Source of the DNA: DASRWI01 sp035654655
Lineage (GTDB): Bacteria > Bacteroidota > Ignavibacteria > Ignavibacteriales > Ignavibacteriaceae
Reading direction: 5' to 3'
Assembly (NCBI GenBank): GCA_035654655.1
Contig: DASRWI010000046.1
Location: forward strand, 1-11,089
DNA length: 11,089 nucleotides
Below, one piece after another: positions 1 through 7,022 of this stretch. A program made the position numbers and the translations under genes. Position 1 is the first letter of the stretch. The number at the start of each line of letters is the position of its first letter. The notes under the pieces are model-generated. The model had not been told where the DNA came from. It worked only from the letters and a program-made list of their open reading frames with translations, and searched no databases.

Positions 1-30
1 TAATCCAGAATTGCAGTATAATCTATATTG

Positions 31-140
31 GTTGTTGTTGCGGAATGAGTGTAGGGACCGTTTGCAACTGATGAACCAACTATCAGGCAGTAAAATATTT
101 TAGTTGCAAACTTCCCGGAACGAAATGGAGCAACAGCAAC
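31..140. repeat. Hairpin 1, left copy (long variable tip)
   Basis: The outer arms GTTGTTGTTGC (31-41) and GCAACAGCAAC (130-140) pair with one interruption. The inner arms GTTTGCAACT (60-69) and AGTTGCAAAC (102-111) pair perfectly, with GGG 54-56 opposite CCC 114-116. Between outer and inner stems lie the unpaired purine-rich strands GGAATGAGTGTA and GGAACGAAATGGA. The right copy keeps the outer arms and the purine loops but has a different inner hairpin. Confidence 0.8.
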
Positions 141-169
141 ACTCTACCCAATGGTTACATCTACACGCA

Positions 170-248
170 GCAAAATTATTGAATGAGTGTAGCATCTGTT
201 AGTGCCCGAAGGGCGCGCAGTTGCGGAACGAATGAAAATATTATTTGC
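170..248. repeat. Hairpin 2, left copy
   Basis: The outer arms GCAAAATTATT (170-180) and AATATTATTTGC (237-248) pair imperfectly. They enclose GAATGA-type loops, then a GC-AT-CTG / CAG-TT-GC stem and a tip GCCC-GAA-GGGC (204-214). The order of stem and purine loop is reversed compared with hairpins 1 and 4. Confidence 0.65.
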
Positions 249-285
249 TTGTAAAGATAGAATGTTTATGTTCTGTAATAAGGAT

Positions 286-319
286 GGTTGTTATTGTCCG
301 AATTCGGACAATAGCAACC
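286..319. repeat. Hairpin 3, left copy (near-perfect palindrome)
   Basis: The arms GGTTGTTATTGTCCGAA (286-302) and TTCGGACAATAGCAACC (303-319) are complementary except for one G-T pair. The centre is CCGAATTCGG. At the matching place in the right copy (9662-9688) the centre is only GGA. Confidence 0.85.
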
Positions 320-345
320 TCTTTAACCACTTTTTACTACATGAA

Positions 346-431
346 GCAAACCTTATTGCGGAATGACATCGAGGGCAGTTTTGGCCGAATTCGGCCAAAG
401 CGCCCGACAGGAATGAAGCAATATGGTTTGC
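346..431. repeat. Hairpin 4, left copy
   Basis: GCAAACC (346-352) pairs with GGTTTGC (425-431), and ATTGC (355-359) with GCAAT (418-422), separated by a TT/AT mismatch. Purine loops with GGAATGA on both strands follow, then GGGC 373-376 with GCCC 402-405. The tip is a perfect 10-bp stem, TTTGGCCGAA (380-389) with TTCGGCCAAA (390-399). It carries the same CCGAATTCGG palindrome as hairpin 3. Confidence 0.85.
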
Positions 432-484
432 TAATCAGGGAATAACCTATTGTGGCTGATGTTCTGCCAGGGTATTATGGCTTA

Positions 485-525
485 GGTGGGGTGGGTGTGC
501 GAGAGCGCGAGCCACCTGCCCCACC
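485..525. repeat. Hairpin 5, left copy (GC-rich)
   Basis: GGTGGGG (485-491) pairs with CCCCACC (519-525), and GGTG (494-497) with CACC (513-516). The loop is GC-rich. It is by far the most GC-rich segment on this side of the window and is matched in the right copy at about 9856-9896. Confidence 0.75.
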
Positions 526-577
526 GTTATCCGCCAAGGAATATCTCCACCGGTAGTATGGCTTGTCTTTACCTTTA

Positions 578-722
578 CTAAGTTTACATAATGTAGTTTA
601 TTTTTCAAAAGAAGAATTATCTGGAAGAATTGTAAACACTGCAGCTGAAGCTTCCTGAAATGTTCTGTTAACTCGCATTATATCTTTTGGGAAATAAATT
701 AGCGAACATTATGTAAACTTAG
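578..722. repeat. 145-bp element with 17-bp inverted termini, left
   Basis: CTAAGTTTACATAATGT at 578-594 is the exact reverse complement of 706-722. The interior is AT-rich and has no transposase. The element is almost unchanged in the right copy (9946-10091, about three differences by eye), which makes it one of the best conserved parts of the cluster. The form is MITE-like. The arms also resemble the ATTTAACATAA / TTATGTTAAAT half-site of Xer-type dif sites, a resemblance noted by eye only. Confidence 0.75.
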
Positions 723-784
723 CTTAATATCATGGCTGAGTAGAGAGAGAAAAGTTTAGATTTCCTAAATTTGATTTAGCAAAA

Positions 785-2023
785 TTACTTCATCAGCACC
801 ATTTTTTTAGTCTGCACAAACTCTCCTGCCTGTATTTTATAATAATAAATCCCTGAAGATAATTTACTTCCATCAAATTCAACTTCATATTCACCTGAAG
901 GTTTTTCTTCATTAATAAGTGTTGTTATTTCTTTTCCTAAAACATCATAAACTTTTATAGTAACTAATCCTTGCTGAGGCAGAGTATATTTTATTTTTGT
1001 TGATGGATTAAATGGATTGGGAAAATTTTGTTCAAGTGAAAATTGATATAATATATTATATTCCTCTTGATTGGTAGCAATATTGGGTATAGAACCAACA
1101 AAAGTCCAAGTATAACCACCATCAGTCGTCCTGTAAAATTTAGGTATTCTTTCTAAGGAATATTGAATGGCGTACCCATAATCTTTATTTAGGAAAAAAT
1201 AATCATAAGCTTCAGGGTAAAACATATCCCCTATTTCAAACCAGGTATTACCCTGATCAGATGACTTAAATAAATCTCTTCCATAAAGTGTAGAAAACAT
1301 ATTAATAGAATCCCCATATTCTAAACGTAGTGCCTCGTAATATTTTTTGCTCCAGGTATTTCCTCCATCTGTGGTTTTATATGTCCCATAATTTCCTGCA
1401 TAAATAAAACCTATAAGCGAGTCTATATACCAAAAATCAGCAATTTTAATTGGTGTAGTTTGTTTAAACCAACTTTGGCCAGCATTGCTTGTTTTATAAA
1501 GATCTGCATTCATAATTAAATTAATAGAATTTATATTATGAACCCATATCCTGATTACATGATCTATATTTGCATCTATGAATGATAAACTATCCCAATT
1601 ATACCCACCATCTGTTGTATTTAATAACCTTTGATAATAAAATGTATCAGTTTGATTTTCAACCAAAATGCTATCAGAGGAACCAATGGAATACCCATTA
1701 TTTTTATCAATAAATTGATATAAATATCCAATTTTTTGATTAACAACTTTCCAAGTGGTTCCTTGGTTGGTCGTTTTATACAAATTTTTATTACCGTTTC
1801 CTGTTGTATGCAAATATCCTATACTATCACTAATAAATTGTATACTTGTTGCAGAAAGTTCATCTATATTTTGAATACTCCAAGTCTTACAACCATCAGT
1901 TGTTTTGTATGATTGTTTGGACAAATTGCCAAACCATCCTACATTCTCTGATATGAAATAAAATTGGGAAAAACTCAAACCAGAAGAAATAAAAAATAAA
2001 ATAATTATTAAATACTTTTTCAT
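785..2023 (-). CDS. Secreted YCF48/BNR-like beta-propeller, T9SS-sorted
   Basis: The product has 412 residues. A signal peptide covers about residues 1-19 (Lys-Lys, then a Leu/Ile/Phe-rich core ending near S-F-S-Q). Seven copies of a K-T-T-[DN]-x-G-x-T-W type motif begin near residues 39, 81, 133, 175, 214, 251 and 296, which fits a seven-bladed propeller like those of YCF48/photosystem-assembly or BNR families. Residues 328-412 form a type IX secretion C-terminal sorting domain (Q-N-F-P-N-P-F-N-P, V-Y-D-V-L-G-K-E, terminal M-V-L-M-K). It is therefore probably exported across the outer membrane and released or anchored at the surface; the ligand is unknown. The ATG is supported by AGGAG at 2028-2032, four bases upstream. 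It lies 18 bp downstream of its paralogue at 2042-3283 and is probably its operon partner. The photosynthetic role of YCF48 should not be transferred. Confidence 0.92.
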   Translation of the reverse strand: MKKYLIIILFFISSGLSFSQFYFISENVGWFGNLSKQSYKTTDGCKTWSIQNIDELSATSIQFISDSIGYLHTTGNGNKNLYKTTNQGTTWKVVNQKIGYLYQFIDKNNGYSIGSSDSILVENQTDTFYYQRLLNTTDGGYNWDSLSFIDANIDHVIRIWVHNINSINLIMNADLYKTSNAGQSWFKQTTPIKIADFWYIDSLIGFIYAGNYGTYKTTDGGNTWSKKYYEALRLEYGDSINMFSTLYGRDLFKSSDQGNTWFEIGDMFYPEAYDYFFLNKDYGYAIQYSLERIPKFYRTTDGGYTWTFVGSIPNIATNQEEYNILYQFSLEQNFPNPFNPSTKIKYTLPQQGLVTIKVYDVLGKEITTLINEEKPSGEYEVEFDGSKLSSGIYYYKIQAGEFVQTKKMVLMK

Positions 2024-2041
2024 ACTGCTCCTAAGATTTTC

Positions 2042-3283
2042 TTACTTCATCAGCACCATCTTTTTAGTCTGCACAAACTCCCCTGCCTGTATTTTGTAAT
2101 AATATATTCCTGAAGATAAACTGCTTCCATCAAATTCAACTTCATATTCACCTGATGGTTTCTCTTCATTTACAAGTTGCATAATTTCTTTCCCCAAAAC
2201 ATCATAAACCTTAATGGTAACTAAACCTTGCTTCGGTAAAGTATAATTTATTTTTGTAGATGGATTGAAAGGATTAGGGTAATTTTGTTCAAGTGAAAAA
2301 TAATATAAAATATTATTTTCCTCTTGATTGGTAGCAGTATTGGGAATAGAGCCAACAAAAGTCCACGTATAACCACCATCAGTTGTCCTATAAAATTTTG
2401 CAATTCCTCCAGAGTATTGGATGGCAAATCCAAAATCTTTATTCAAAAAATAATAATTATAAGTTTCATCTGAGGTTTCAATACCTCTTAATTCAAACCA
2501 AGTTTCACCTCTATTAGTTGACTTAAATAAATATGTATTATAAAGACTTCCGAACAATGTAGTGGAATCAGAAAATACAATTTTAAGCGCATTACTGTTT
2601 TTTTCACTCCAAGTAATTCCACCATCTGTGGTTTTATAAAGACTATGTAACCAGATAAAACCTTCAAGTGAATCTATATACCAAAAATTTGCAACTTTAA
2701 TAGGTGTGGTCTGCTTAAACCAACTTTGCCCAGCATTAGTTGTTTTATAAAGACTAGCGTTCATAACTAAGTTTATAATAGTTGCACTATGAACCCATAC
2801 TCTAATTACATGATTTTTATCAGCATCAATAAATGATAAGCTATCCCATGTTATACCACCATTTGTTGTTTTTAATAATCTTTGATACCAAAAAGTATCT
2901 GTGGATGTTGATGATTCTAAATAAAAGCTATCAGAAGAACCTATGGAATAACCATTATATTTATCAAGAAAACGAGGGTAAAAACCAGATTTTCTGTTAA
3001 TTAACTCCCAATTATTTCCTTGATTAGTCGTCTTGTATAAGTTGCTATAACCTTTACCTGTAGTATGGAAAAAGCCTGAACTATCATCCATGAATTGTAT
3101 TACCCTACTAAATGAAATGCTATCAATATTTTGAATGCTCCAAGTTTTACATCCATCAGTTGTTTTGTAAAGTTGTTTAGACAAATTTCCAAACCAACCT
3201 ACATCTTCAGATATGAAATAAAATTGGGGAAAACTATTTGTAATAATGACAAGCAAGAAAATAATAGTATATAAAAACTTCAT
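2042..3283 (-). CDS. Secreted YCF48/BNR-like beta-propeller, T9SS-sorted, paralogue
   Basis: The product has 413 residues and is a close paralogue of the 785-2023 product along its whole length, roughly 70% identical by eye, so the pair arose by tandem duplication. A hydrophobic signal peptide covers about residues 1-18. Seven K-T-T-x-G-x-T-W type motifs follow, and the sorting domain occupies about residues 329-413. It differs from its partner mainly between motifs. Its sorting domain is closer to that of the third paralogue at 10153-11089 than to its neighbour's, for example Q-L-V-N-E-E-K and D-G-S-S-L against T-L-I-N-E-E-K and D-G-S-K-L. No strong Shine-Dalgarno precedes the ATG; only a GGGCG-like run is present, which is common in this group. 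It is the first gene of the probable two-gene unit, starting in the 172-bp gap after the beta-helix gene. Confidence 0.92.
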   Translation of the reverse strand: MKFLYTIIFLLVIITNSFPQFYFISEDVGWFGNLSKQLYKTTDGCKTWSIQNIDSISFSRVIQFMDDSSGFFHTTGKGYSNLYKTTNQGNNWELINRKSGFYPRFLDKYNGYSIGSSDSFYLESSTSTDTFWYQRLLKTTNGGITWDSLSFIDADKNHVIRVWVHSATIINLVMNASLYKTTNAGQSWFKQTTPIKVANFWYIDSLEGFIWLHSLYKTTDGGITWSEKNSNALKIVFSDSTTLFGSLYNTYLFKSTNRGETWFELRGIETSDETYNYYFLNKDFGFAIQYSGGIAKFYRTTDGGYTWTFVGSIPNTATNQEENNILYYFSLEQNYPNPFNPSTKINYTLPKQGLVTIKVYDVLGKEIMQLVNEEKPSGEYEVEFDGSSLSSGIYYYKIQAGEFVQTKKMVLMK

Positions 3284-3407
3284 TTATACGCCCAAGTATT
3301 TTTGTTGACTTAATAAAAACTATGCAATTATCTTACATCTTTTTACAAATAATAGATGTTAGTAAAAACAAATGGTAGCATTGAGAGGATTTTAATCACT
3401 TTAAATA

Positions 3408-3436
3408 AAATCACCCAGTTAATAACTGAGTGATTT
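3408..3436 (-). terminator. Rho-independent terminator of beta-helix gene
   Basis: AAATCACCCAGTT (3408-3420) and AACTGAGTGATTT (3424-3436) form a 13-bp stem with one mismatch and a three-base loop. On the minus strand it is followed by TTTTATTT, 19 bp past the stop of the 3456-5876 gene. It separates that gene from the propeller pair. The remaining gap to 3283 must hold the propeller promoter, but I see no clear Bacteroidota-type -33/-7 pair. Confidence 0.8.
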
Positions 3437-3455
3437 AATTTTTACTTTTATGAAA

Positions 3456-5876
3456 TTATTTTAACAGAATTATTTTTTTGATAGTACTTTCTGTTCCTGA
3501 ATTAAATGAACAAAAATATAATCCACTTGCTAAATTATCTCCAATATAATTAACAGAATATGTCCCTGCCTGTTTATGTTCATCAACCAATGTATTTACT
3601 TCATTACCTAAAATATCAAAAACTTTTAAGGTAACTTTATTATCTTTTGGGACAACATAAGTTATAGTTGTGGTTGGATTAAAGGGATTAGGATATGCAG
3701 ATAATGTTTCTTGGAAAGTTTGGACTTTTAAAGGAACCATAGGAATAAATTCTGATTCATAGGCACCGATATCCCAATTATTACCATCATCATAATAATA
3801 AAAAGACCTATTTGCCCCATCGTAAGTTTTATAGAAAGGTGAAATAGTGTCATATTTATGATAGCCATAATCTAAACAAGGAGAAACCATTGTTTGGTCT
3901 TCACCCTCATCGTCTAATTGAAAATGCGAAGGTTGGGTTAAAGCAGAATTCTCGAATTTAGGATCTGAATTTCCTCCATTTAAATCCTTACCTAAATCTT
4001 TCCAGTCAGTTATAAGTGAATCCGTGTTTTCCCATTTATAATTAGTCCCTATGTTCGTTGAGTAAAGTAAGATAATATTATTTCCTACTCCATTATTGTA
4101 ATACCAGTTATAATTAGAAAGAAAATTAGACCCAAAAATTAAACCACCAATTTTTCCAGTTTCATAATGACCATATTTAATGAGAGATTTATCCGATGAA
4201 ACTGAATAAAAAATATTATTTACCAATTCAAAATTTTTCAAAGTGCATACCTGACTTGTGGTTAATTTTGAGCCATTAGTATTCCAATAACTATAAACAA
4301 TAAATTGAGGACCGGTATTAGATGATGATGTTGCTGTGTAAAAGTCATTATTAAATATTCTTGTTTCCGCAGGGTCTAATGAATTTATATTTAACAAATT
4401 TGTACCATTATAATGCCTAAATATATTGCTCCAAATATTTAGTTTAAGATATTTACCTTGCTGCTGATTAATATTAAATACACTATCAGGTTGGTAATGA
4501 GCAGAATCATAAGGATTACCATCATAATCATCCTCATCTTGAAAATAGGCATCTGCTCCTCCAATAATTATTCCTGAATTTTTTGGGTCATTAGTTCCAT
4601 TTTGTTCAACCCAATTACCATATATTTGCACAATTTGATATTTTGGTATTGGACCAAAGTAATACCTTCCTCGATTTCTTACCGGTATACCGCCTATTTC
4701 TTGATCCATATCAATATCTGTATAAATTTGAATGCAATCATCATGTGCGTCAGTGTTTTCACAATTGCTGCTATTTCTTAAAAAGTTGTTTCTGATAATA
4801 GTTGTCTCATCTGTTGTTACTGCAGTATCATTTAGCCCTAATCCACCAATAAGTATGCAATCAATTTGATGGCAGCCTGTACCTGAATTAGTAGCTTCAG
4901 TGGTAATATAGTTGTTCTCAATAATTGAACAGCTTGAATTATAAAATTTAATACCACTTTTACCGGTTACATATATGCTACAAGCCGAGACTGTGCTGTT
5001 TTTTGCATTGCTGATGGAAATACACCTTGAATTATGTCCATTATTTCCATCTAAGTTTATATTACAATTGGAGATTGAACAATTAAGATTGCTTGTATAA
5101 TTATCGGCATCAAATAATATATTCGCATCAGAATCACTATTCCCATCAATATCATTAAATATTGAGTTTGAGATAGATGTATTAGTTGAATTATAATTTT
5201 TAATATTATAATCACCTGCTTCACTAAAATTACTATTGGAAATAGTTAAAGTTGAACAAGTAGTTGCATAAATATTTCCTTCAGAAGCTTTTTTAATAGA
5301 CGAATATAAAATATTTAAGTTATTTGAACTTGCTGTAGAAATATTATTTGTGGGATAGGTGGTAATATCTGACTCCAAAATACAACTTCTTATAGTACAA
5401 TTATTTGATAATCTGGCACGTATTTGAGCAACTAAACAATTCCTAAATGTTATTCCTTCGATAATAGTGTAATTATTACCATAAAAATCAATCAAATAAT
5501 TTGCAATAAGATTACCTTCAATGTTTATAGCAGAAGTAATTATAACATCACCATCATGCCTATCAGGTTCTTCTGATAGCGCACCTGTAGAAATAAGGAT
5601 GTTGTTTATATTATTGCCAAATGATATCGCAACTGAACAAGAATAAGTAATTGAAGACCTTGCTCCATCTAAAAATACTCTATCTCCTGAGGCAAGTTTC
5701 TCCCAGGTTATACCTGTATTCGTTGTAGTCCACATATCGACCCAAGCACGAGCATTTGTCCAATTAATTCCTGAATTGTCACTGTTCGGTGGTTTGGTTA
5801 GAGTAACAAAATAATCACTTGCAAAAGCAAAGTTTACAAAAACAATTAGCCAAAGAACAAGAATTAGTTTTTTCAT
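3456..5876 (-). CDS. Secreted right-handed beta-helix protein, T9SS-sorted
   Basis: The product has 806 residues. A signal peptide covers about residues 1-19 (M-K-K, then a Leu/Val/Phe-rich core ending A-F-A-S). Residues of about 85-380 are Asn/Ser/Ile-rich short repeats such as N-N-x-T-I-x-x-C and S-I-S-N-x-x-I, typical of parallel beta-helix (pectate-lyase-like) proteins. A less regular helix-like stretch runs to about 620. W-D-I-G-A-Y-E near 701-707 is the signature ending seen in many choice-of-anchor Q proteins. Residues 725-806 form a type IX sorting domain (Y-P-N-P-F-N-P, V-F-D-I-L-G-N-E, terminal I-L-L-K). It is probably a surface or secreted polysaccharide-binding or -cleaving protein. 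I cannot point to a catalytic set, so a lyase activity is not claimed. The start is supported by GAGG at 5882-5885, five bases upstream. It is transcribed alone, with a hairpin in its leader (5902-5925) and its own terminator. Confidence 0.9.
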   Translation of the reverse strand: MKKLILVLWLIVFVNFAFASDYFVTLTKPPNSDNSGINWTNARAWVDMWTTTNTGITWEKLASGDRVFLDGARSSITYSCSVAISFGNNINNILISTGALSEEPDRHDGDVIITSAINIEGNLIANYLIDFYGNNYTIIEGITFRNCLVAQIRARLSNNCTIRSCILESDITTYPTNNISTASSNNLNILYSSIKKASEGNIYATTCSTLTISNSNFSEAGDYNIKNYNSTNTSISNSIFNDIDGNSDSDANILFDADNYTSNLNCSISNCNINLDGNNGHNSRCISISNAKNSTVSACSIYVTGKSGIKFYNSSCSIIENNYITTEATNSGTGCHQIDCILIGGLGLNDTAVTTDETTIIRNNFLRNSSNCENTDAHDDCIQIYTDIDMDQEIGGIPVRNRGRYYFGPIPKYQIVQIYGNWVEQNGTNDPKNSGIIIGGADAYFQDEDDYDGNPYDSAHYQPDSVFNINQQQGKYLKLNIWSNIFRHYNGTNLLNINSLDPAETRIFNNDFYTATSSSNTGPQFIVYSYWNTNGSKLTTSQVCTLKNFELVNNIFYSVSSDKSLIKYGHYETGKIGGLIFGSNFLSNYNWYYNNGVGNNIILLYSTNIGTNYKWENTDSLITDWKDLGKDLNGGNSDPKFENSALTQPSHFQLDDEGEDQTMVSPCLDYGYHKYDTISPFYKTYDGANRSFYYYDDGNNWDIGAYESEFIPMVPLKVQTFQETLSAYPNPFNPTTTITYVVPKDNKVTLKVFDILGNEVNTLVDEHKQAGTYSVNYIGDNLASGLYFCSFNSGTESTIKKIILLK

Positions 5877-5901
5877 TGTAACCTCTATATTTATTTATTT
5901 T

Positions 5902-5925
5902 AACTGCTTAATTATAAAAGCAGTT
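5902..5925 (-). promoter_or_regulatory. Leader hairpin upstream of beta-helix gene
   Basis: AACTGCTT (5902-5909) and AAGCAGTT (5918-5925) form a perfect 8-bp stem with an AT-rich 8-base loop, 25 bp ahead of the start codon. It may be an operator or a 5' leader stem. There is no U-tract typical of an attenuator and no further evidence of function. Confidence 0.4.
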
Positions 5926-6202
5926 TATAAAACTTAATTTTCTTTGGAGAATTGGGTTCGTTTTTTTTTAATTTAAATTAATATTGGAAATTTGAAGCCA
6001 TATATTTTGTGTTTTGTAAAGGGAAGATTTTTTAAAGAAGAAAGGACCATAACACATTTAATGCTTTTCATATGTATCCTTATAGTTTTAGAAAAGATAA
6101 AAATTTTCTAACAATAAAACTTATAACATAATTTATTTACTTGCAAGAAGAAGAAAATTTTAAATAAAGAATGATTTTAATTAATATAATAAATATATTA
6201 TA
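5926..6202. other. AT-rich non-coding stretch, nothing recognised
   Basis: This stretch is very AT-rich with scattered homopolymer runs. I find no open frame with a usable start and no tRNA-like sequence. It must contain the promoter of the beta-helix gene. If the integrase region belongs to a larger element, a left junction could lie here, but no copy of the tRNA fragment at 8595-8636 is present. Confidence 0.5.
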
Positions 6203-6596
6203 TACCTCTTGATTAAAATTATTTAAATATCCTTTTGGGAAAAAGTTTTTTTGAGGGACTTAAGACAGCTTATAGCATTTGTCCAAATGGATTAATAAAA
6301 CCTAAATTTTAGTGTAAAATTCAGCTGCTTAAATGTAAATCAGGTGGGTTTAATAAAATTTTTAATTTCAGATATGACTGAAAAGGTTTGTTGGTTAAAA
6401 AAAATGTCCAAGTTAAAATGTGTTTGTCCTGAAGATTAGAATATTTTTCTTTGTTTTGTCCTCCTATTTCCTTTATTTCATTTATTTTTCTAACAAATGG
6501 ATTAATGGATTAAATAAATTATAATAATATTAATATATAATTAATAGATTAATAGGAGAGAGAGTAAGAGAAAAATTGTACTTTATTACTTTAAAT

Positions 6597-6623
6597 CAAA
6601 ACCCTGCGAGTAGCAGGGTTTTG
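6597..6623 (-). terminator. Palindromic terminator after integrase remnant
   Basis: CAAAACCCTGC and GCAGGGTTTTG form a perfect 11-bp stem around the loop GAGTA. The A-tract and T-tract lie in the stem, so it could act on either strand. The same structure with one loop change occurs at 7397-7423. Confidence 0.7.
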
Positions 6624-6654
6624 TCTATAGACTTGTATTTAAGATTAACATAAT

Positions 6655-6705
6655 GCAAACCTTGTTGCGGAATGAGTTCAAAGCGAATGAAGCAACATGG
6701 TTAGC
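6655..6705. repeat. Solitary REP-like hairpin
   Basis: AACC-TT-GTTGC (6658-6668) pairs with GCAAC-AT-GGTT (6692-6702), extended by GC (6655-6656) with GC (6704-6705). The loop strands are GGAATGAG and GCGAATGAA. This is the same design as hairpin 4 of the large repeats, here as a single unit about 6 kb away. It occupies a place where the related unit at 7424-7459 has a different hairpin. Confidence 0.75.
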
Positions 6706-6720
6706 ACTGAAAGAATTATT

Positions 6721-7022
6721 TTATAATAATGCTACAGCTGAGGATAAATTATCAGCGACTAAATGTGAATAGATTGAAGTTGTGTTTATCTCTGAGTGAC
6801 CTAACAATTCTTTAACTACATAAAGCGATACGCCTGCTTGTACGAGGTTTGAAGCAAAAGAATGTCTCAAAGTATGGAAGTGTATCTTATCGTTTAACTG
6901 TGCGGCTCTAATAGCTTTTTTGAATTGCTTACTTACATAATCTTCATTGAGTTTAACATCTTTTAATTTCGAAAAAATATAATCATCATTCTTTATGCTG
7001 ATTAATTGATGACGAATAGAAA
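6721..7022 (-). pseudogene. Tyrosine recombinase remnant, C-terminal 99 residues
   Basis: The minus strand reads in one uninterrupted frame that matches about residues 250-348 of the 7460-8506 integrase and ends with the same A-V-A-L-L then TAA (6721-6723). It keeps the catalytic H-T-L-R, L-L-G-H and S-I-Y-S-H segments but lacks the first catalytic Arg and the Lys hairpin. Similarity stops abruptly at 7022, corresponding to 7761 in the complete gene. A stop codon follows seven codons further upstream, and no start is available. DNA identity to the complete gene is roughly 86% by eye, with a nearly identical core at about 6795-6935. It cannot make an active enzyme. Confidence 0.88.

Larger units (their letters stand above)
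30..740. repeat. Hairpin-rich non-coding repeat, left copy
   Basis: This gene-free stretch matches 9446-10109 in the same orientation, roughly 95% by eye apart from three hairpin tips. It starts with the stem GGTTGTTGTTGC and the close match fades shortly after the inverted-repeat element ending at 722. It contains, in order, five hairpins (31-140, 170-248, 286-319, 346-431, 485-525) and a 145-bp inverted-repeat element (578-722). A 13-bp direct repeat, GGTATTATGGCTT at 471-483 and GGTAGTATGGCTT at 552-564, flanks the GC-rich hairpin. Each copy lies just past the stop codon of a minus-strand propeller gene. No open frame in it has a plausible start, ribosome site and protein-like composition. 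It could be a REP-like repeat cluster, a structured RNA locus, or a mobile module; I do not recognise a named family. Confidence 0.85.
6203..6720. repeat. Non-coding unit downstream of integrase remnant (copy 1)
   Basis: This unit is a diverged copy of 7024-7459, roughly 75-80% by eye. It begins TACCTCTT, then shares ATTATTTAAATAT and CTTTTGGGAAAAA, a TGTTTGTCCT motif (6421-6430) and the terminator hairpin at 6597-6623. Past the terminator the copies differ: this one has a REP-like hairpin (6655-6705) where the other has AAGCCTCC/GGAGGCTT. No gene is seen in it. Confidence 0.75.

Noticed and set aside
245..445. 66-codon plus-strand frame in the left hairpin cluster
   Set aside because: It runs through hairpins 3 and 4, has no ribosome site, and its counterpart in the right copy is not kept because the tips differ in length.
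598..678. 26-codon minus-strand frame inside the inverted-repeat element
   Set aside because: It is open in the left copy, but a one-base insertion shifts the frame in the right copy, so it is not conserved as a protein.
30..740. CRISPR array
   Set aside because: The repeats are nested palindromes of different lengths, not regularly spaced direct repeats, and no cas gene is present.
2248..2433. 61-codon minus-strand frame
   Set aside because: It overlaps the well-supported propeller gene in another frame.
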